Under the pieces are notes generated by a model. It was given only the letters and a program-made list of their open reading frames with translations. It made no database searches and was not told where the DNA came from. From Micropterix aruncella (taxonomy: Eukaryota; Arthropoda; Insecta; Lepidoptera; Micropterigidae): 64,000 nucleotides of DNA. The stretch is taken from contig OX155955.1 of assembly GCA_944548615.1 (NCBI GenBank), positions 5,414,517 to 5,478,516 on the forward strand. The letters are read 5' to 3'. A program made the translations under genes and the position numbers. Shown here piece by piece: positions 59,001-64,000 of the stretch (position 1 is the first letter of the stretch; each line of letters starts with the position of its first letter).

Positions 59001-60606
59001 AAAATAATGGCATGGCCTTGAAATTAAAATTTATTTGAATTTGAAATTCCAATTCAAACCCAAGTTATCCAAGTTGAAAATGGACAGTGTGAAAAACAGC
59101 AATTACATGGGTAAGGACACAATATTTGTGGTGCATTTTTGGTATTATACCACTGAGCAATCCTTTGATTTTTTTTTCTGCTTATTATCCTGGATATTAT
59201 AATATATTAATTTGCGACTTTTGAATTAATTTAACAAGCCTTCATCAGATGCATAGGTACATTTAATAGTAGCGTAACTTTCTTTACGTACTAGTTACTT
59301 TGCAGGTGCTTTTGGATGCAACGGGATTTTTCCAAGATTTTCTCTCTTTTCTACAAGATTCTCTTTCATAGATTATTTTTTCTTTTTTGGTGTGATCGCG
59401 TCTTTGCCGTGCGCTGCTTGATTACTTTTTACGTTAACCTGAGGCGAGCAAAAAGAGCCATTAGGTAACCCACGTTAGTTATGATTAACAAGTTACTGCT
59501 TGAGACTTTCAATATTAACTTGGGTAAACGGTAGGCTTGTAAACTAGGCAATGCCGACTTAAAATACATGCACACGCTAGGAATATTTAACGATCCCGTT
59601 TGCAGGTGTTGCCAAATAGAAGACGAGTCAGTTGAGATGTAATAGGTAGATGACTAACTTTGTCTCTATGAAAATCATTGCGAGATTTGCAAGGTTGGTT
59701 TGTGTTTTCTATAGATAAAAGTTTGGATTTTTACTTTCGATCTTTTCTAGAATTGCAGTTTCTTTTAACTAAAGAGTTGATTATTGTTATCGAGATCAAT
59801 GTATGGTTTTGCTGTTCCACTATTTATAATTATTTTAATCTGTACTAAGTAATCTCTTTAATTTGTTTCAGGTACGTCACATTAATCCAACTGGTTACTG
59901 AGGTGGTATCGATGACAAAGACTGGTAATATGCAAACCATTTTAATCCTTTTTGCTTGCGTAAAAAGCATTATTTTCGTTTCACTCAAGAACCAACCGGG
60001 CGGTTTTGTTCTATTACAATAAAAACCTCGATTATTACTATTTATTACAAACTATATTATATCAAGTTTCATAATTAGCATACGATTATTTGTAAAACTC
60101 AATTCAATTTTCTACTTAAATATCTAAAAAACGTATTTTTAAACAGTCTATCTATAAATTGACATAAAGGATTCGATTTTTGGAAATTTAATATTGTTAT
60201 GTTTCATTCTTTGGAAACATCGGAACCTAAAACAGGTGAATTTGTAAAAACATCTGTTGGTCTATTATTTCCGTGTTATAATCAAAATATAACTATTCAA
60301 GGACTCAAGTAAGACAACTCAATCTATCTTGAATTAATATTATAATTAGCTTCATTATAAAATAACTTGACAGAAAAATATAGTTAATTTCTAAGTCTAA
60401 TATTGCTGAGTTACGATTTTTAAATATATAAGAAATATAATCTTCTGGATGCGAATACTATACTTAAACATTTCGTTAACATTGACATCATGCAGTTGTC
60501 GAACAATGGCGGAAACTGAATTTCTCGATATATATATAAGGAAATCACACTATTACGTTTAAACGCCATGTTCAATTTAGAGCGAAGTACTAAATTAGTT
60601 CGTATA
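59001..60606. other. 1.6 kb AT-rich, nothing recognised
   Basis: No coding relic, inverted repeat or partner copy recognised. Confidence 0.4.
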
Positions 60607-61096
60607 AAGGTGGGTATCCATTAGGTTCACGCACCAATTCTACTCCGCGCACCTGCAACTGCTCAAATGGAGACGGCGCGCGCATATTCTCAAGAACAAC
60701 AAGTGCTCCGCAGCTTTCATTCGAGCGCTGAGCGAACATGTCGTCGCTAGAATTAATTTTTAAAATTCTTATTTTTCGGATCCCAGCGCTGTATAATTTC
60801 GGTACTTCTCGATTACAGCCTAGACATTACTCTTCGGTCCACTCCATAGCGATGGATTAGCGTTTACTCAACGTCGAACGTGATGCGCGAGACGTATCCA
60901 CCAACGTCTCACTTTGCTCGCGTCCACGAACGCACTGCGAATCACTTTGCTTTCGCGCATTTACCGCCACCGCTCGGAGCGCTCGCCGCGGAGCGTGCAA
61001 CGTTGAACGCTCCAAGAGCGCGGACGTATCCACTACTGGAGCAGTTGCAGGTGCGCGGAACAGAGTTGGTGCGCGAACCTAATGGATACCCACCTT
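60607..61096. mobile_element. MITE, 490 bp, TA target duplication
   Basis: The ends AAGGTGGGTATCCATTAGGT and the complement of ACCTAATGGATACCCACCTT are perfect. Pairing goes on for about 58 bp (TTCACGCACCAA, CCGCGCACCTGCAACTGCTC) and resumes through GGAGACGGCGCGCGC-like material. TA at 60605-60606 and 61097-61098 flanks symmetric ends, which points to a Tc1/mariner-type TA duplication. The style of the terminus also recalls Harbinger, but a TTA/TAA duplication would need unequal ends. The 85-codon frame at 60880-61137 crosses the boundary and is not a gene. Confidence 0.88.
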
Positions 61097-61280
61097 TAAT
61101 GCGAAATACATTCAGAATCATAAAAACAACGAATTAACTGACGTTCAAACTTAAAATTAGCTCGCCGCATATCATATCTCTCGCTTACCATGAATGAATA
61201 CAGTATGTTTGAATACAGAATGAGGTTAGTGACACTCAGCTACTCGCACCTGTATACACTACCACATTACCACATTGAAT

Positions 61281-61306
61281 GCCAACTACGCAAAATTGCG
61301 TAGTTG
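61281..61306. repeat. Palindrome, 12-bp arms
   Basis: CCAACTACGCAA and TTGCGTAGTTGG around AA. Confidence 0.85.
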
Positions 61307-62508
61307 GTAGGTGACTTGGGTGCCGACTACGTATTATTAAGTAGGTCTTCCCTTTAAATTTAAAGGAAGTAGCTGTTTGACTGGTTGGCGTCTAGAATAG
61401 GAGATGTTATTATTGGTTCTCACCATAAATAAAAAATGGAGTAGAAAATTAGCATCTTTATTTTTAAGTACTGTAAAAAATGACACATTTGTGCAATGAC
61501 ACAGCAACTTTCAGAGAATGGAATTATAATTTCACACATTTTTTGTCATCGAATAACTCAGAAACCTTCACTTGTAACATAATAATAAACATCAGAAAGA
61601 ATAAAAACGTGTCTTCTACGAAAAAAGAATAAAGATAATTGTAACTTCATCAGAACAAAACCTCTGAAAATACTTACACAATTTTGTACCGAGCTAAACA
61701 GTATGATATATTTTTAAGTATTCTATAATGCGCAGAGATCAGAGCAATATCAATCACTATAACTCTCATAGTTTCGGCGCCAAATACGAAATATTGCGTA
61801 GTAGACCATTTGTATGTTGGCTCCCATATACAGTCTGGTGCAAAACCTCGGCATTCAATGGGTTAAACGGGTTATTCCTTATAATGAACCCGCTGAAAAT
61901 ACTGATATTTTACATATTCTTCATTTGTTGTAAGGGTGTCTCGATTACTAATTACAGATTACGTAACTTAGCCATTTCGCGTTGTTGACTGTCTCAGTTT
62001 CGATCCCCTATAGTAATGTACCAAATAGGTAGAGTCGTTCGTTCGAGGCTCGCCGTAAAAAGCAATAACACGGCCGGCCGTCAAATCTGTAATGCAATTT
62101 GCGAGGGCGCAATAAAACATTGTAGTGCACGGGATTCTGGCCGGTCGCGGTGGTCGGGTGGGCGCAATCGCTCGCTCCTCGGACCTAAGCAAAACGACCC
62201 AAAAGCACTCCGGACCCTATCACCTCATTTCGCCAAGCCGCGGCCGGCGCGCTCGTTTGCTGGACCCTGGAATGATTGTGGCGAAATTGATTTGTTTTTT
62301 AGGTTCCCGCACCAAAGCCCTGTTGGTGAGCCTTCTTTGTCCATGTCTCTCCCTCCTTCATACAATCCCTTTCATTTAACCTATACACAATAATAATATG
62401 ATTAAAAATATAACGCGGTGTTTGTTGAAACTAATCGGCGAGCTTATTGCGTTGAGCTATATCTTACATCTAACCTTAACCTAATGGCCCCTAGAAATAA
62501 CCTAGCTG

Positions 62509-62569
62509 CGGGAGGGGGGGGGGGGGCGGGGGGTTGATTCAGCCGTTGGGGGGAGCTGGGGGTGGGCTA
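62509..62569 (+). repeat. G-rich tract, possible G-quadruplex
   Basis: A G-run of 13 or more at 62514-62526, then CGGGGGG, GGGGGG, GGGGG and GGG runs within 60 bp. At least four G-runs of three or more satisfy the usual G-quadruplex pattern. Confidence 0.7.
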
Positions 62570-62615
62570 GTCTGCTTGCCTGGAAAGTCTTAGGGTGACA
62601 AAACCGATTTTTTTA

Positions 62616-62648
62616 TATTGCATTACATTGCATTACATTGTTTTACAT
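62616..62648. repeat. Short (ATTGCATTAC)n tract
   Basis: ATTGCATTACATTGCATTAC and one degenerate unit, a ten-base tandem repeat. Confidence 0.75.
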
Positions 62649-63719
62649 TTGCCCCAACACTTACAACCATAGACATTTTAGAATCTCGTATAACCGGGAT
62701 TGTAAATATCAATCCCGGGATTGAAGTATTAAAAACCGATTTAAATCCCAGGATTAACAGAATTCTGCATTTCTACTATGCCTGTGAAACAGTGGTTTCT
62801 CTCCAAAGCGGAGCCGTGCACTATATAACGCCCGTATGTAATCCGTAATAGGCTTTCACTCCTTTAGTTTTCCTTATTATCTTATGCGACCCGCATATAA
62901 ACGACACCGACCACTTCCTTATTAGCATAGTAGCGGTACTTTAAGTGGCATCGAAATACACACAATAAATAATAGTATTACGAACAGAAAATTATTACTT
63001 TTACTTATGGGCAAATCGTATCCACGGCTTAATAGTACACCAGTCTCCGTGTTAATGAAATGTTCTTGTATTAATTAATATTTATGCTGAAGTATAGTGA
63101 ATTTCTCGAAGAATTTCTTAGGTAAGGTAGAATATATACCAGTATAATTTACACTGCCTTGTGTGACGATGAGTAGTAGGTTTTATTTGAATGTAGGCGG
63201 CACGGAGTCTTCTGAGTACGAATAGCGCAGTAGTAGTCAGTATTGAATCATGTGTTTGTGTGTGAGTGTATGAATGAGGGTGGTTATAAACAAAATAGTG
63301 TAGTTTAAAACATAATTATCTTCTTTCTCTAAATTCAGCGCGTACAAGTACAGTTTAAGTCTGGACATAAACATGCATTTAGAGACAAGTCGAATTCTAT
63401 CTACATAGTTAGATGCGTTTTGAGCATATGTGGTCAAAAATATTGTATTAGGGCTTTGACGGTTTGACTTAATATTTCAAATTTAATATATAAATTTATA
63501 ATGTTTTTAAATAATAATGTCGCAATGTACCTATAGACCAATGACCTGTAAACTAGCGTAATTATTACAAATAAAAAAATATATGATATACGTCTCTAAG
63601 ACGCTATAGAAGATGACTACTTCACTGATATTCGTGGAAACTATGCTTATCGACGAGCTTCTTTGTAAACGAGAGTTTTGGTCATGGCAGTAGGAGCAAG
63701 AAAGTAAAGATTTATACTG

Positions 63720-63948
63720 CGCGCAGGGAGAGGGAGAGGTAGTCGAAGAAGGAGTCGGAGAGGGATTCGGAGAGGGAGTCGGAGAGAAAGTCGGAGAGGA
63801 TGTCGGAGAGGGAGTCGGATAGGGAGTCGGACAGAGAGTCTGAGTGGGAGAGGGAGTGAAAGAGAGATTGAAGGAGGGAGTGGGGGAAGGAGTGGTAGAG
63901 GGAGTGGGAGAGGGAGAGGGAGTGAAGGTGGGAGAGGGAGAAGGGCAT
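63720..63948. repeat. GGAGTC/GGAGAG minisatellite
   Basis: About 230 bp of purine-rich 6-12 bp units, mainly GGAGAGGGAGTC, degenerating to GGGAGTGGGAGAGG on the right. The 78-codon Ser/Leu/Asp frame on the reverse strand is a direct result of the repeat and is not a gene. Confidence 0.9.
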
Positions 63949-64000
63949 CCTTCTATTTTCCTATATCGGCTCTAAGTTGGTAGTATAATTGGTAGTATAA

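Larger units (their letters stand above)
61097..63714. other. 2.6 kb without recognised genes
   Basis: Contains a small palindrome (61281-61306), a CpG-richer block at 62030-62390 with a 125-codon frame (62016-62393) that has no recognisable domain, a G-rich tract and short ATTGC-type repeats. I see no transposon ends or LINE motifs. Confidence 0.35.

Noticed and set aside
62016..62393. 125-codon frame in a CpG-rich block
   Set aside because: No domain, no promoter or splice context, and overlapping frames.
63712..63948. Ser/Asp/Leu-rich 78-codon frame on the reverse strand
   Set aside because: Product of the GGAGTC/GGAGAG minisatellite.

Overview
The window looks like repeat-dominated nuclear DNA from an insect, most probably a moth or butterfly. 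The signs are high AT content, several mariner/Tc1 relics, PIF/Harbinger pieces, Helitron-like copies with A|TC...CTAG|T boundaries of the kind common in Lepidoptera, a tRNA-derived SINE, and many 5'-truncated non-LTR retrotransposons (LINEs). I could not support a single host protein-coding gene. All protein similarity comes from transposable elements, recognised by eye from motifs; no database was searched.

Layout. 0-5.6 kb: an old tandem duplication of a ~1.2 kb unit, a GA microsatellite and a 120-bp tandem repeat. 6.5-11.8 kb: a 1.3-kb mariner-like element, a Helitron-like copy, an inverted pair of a dispersed repeat (family B) and a hAT-like MITE. 11.8-16.6 kb: LINE relics, one with a coding domain turned into a minisatellite, a GC-rich inverted-repeat element and a HARBI1-type pseudogene. 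17-32 kb: dispersed repeats, a SINE split by a nested MITE, fold-back repeats (family A), a 721-bp PIF/Harbinger element with TTA target duplications, and a family B copy with a 14-bp target duplication. 32.5-43 kb: Tc1 and mariner relics, Helitron-like copies in tandem, a very recent 702-bp tandem duplication, SINEs, and LINE fragments ending in long (TA)n arrays.

The dominant feature is an 8.66-kb Ty3/gypsy-type LTR retrotransposon at 43286-51941. Its two 1340-bp LTRs differ at only five positions I could find, so the insertion is young. It has a tRNA-Lys-type primer binding site, a gag with a zinc knuckle, an A AAA AAC slippery site directly before the gag stop, and a protease-RT-RNase H-integrase pol interrupted by one in-frame stop codon. 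It sits inside a (TA)n array. From 52 to 64 kb there are more LINE, mariner and family B and D copies, a 490-bp MITE, and a GGAGTC/GGAGAG minisatellite at the end.

A theme across the window is local near-perfect palindromes with very short loops. In one case sister copies of the same repeat lack the palindrome, which points to template-switch mutations. The gene-poor, nested, two-orientation TE landscape would suit heterochromatin, a W chromosome or a piRNA-producing region, but nothing here proves any of these.
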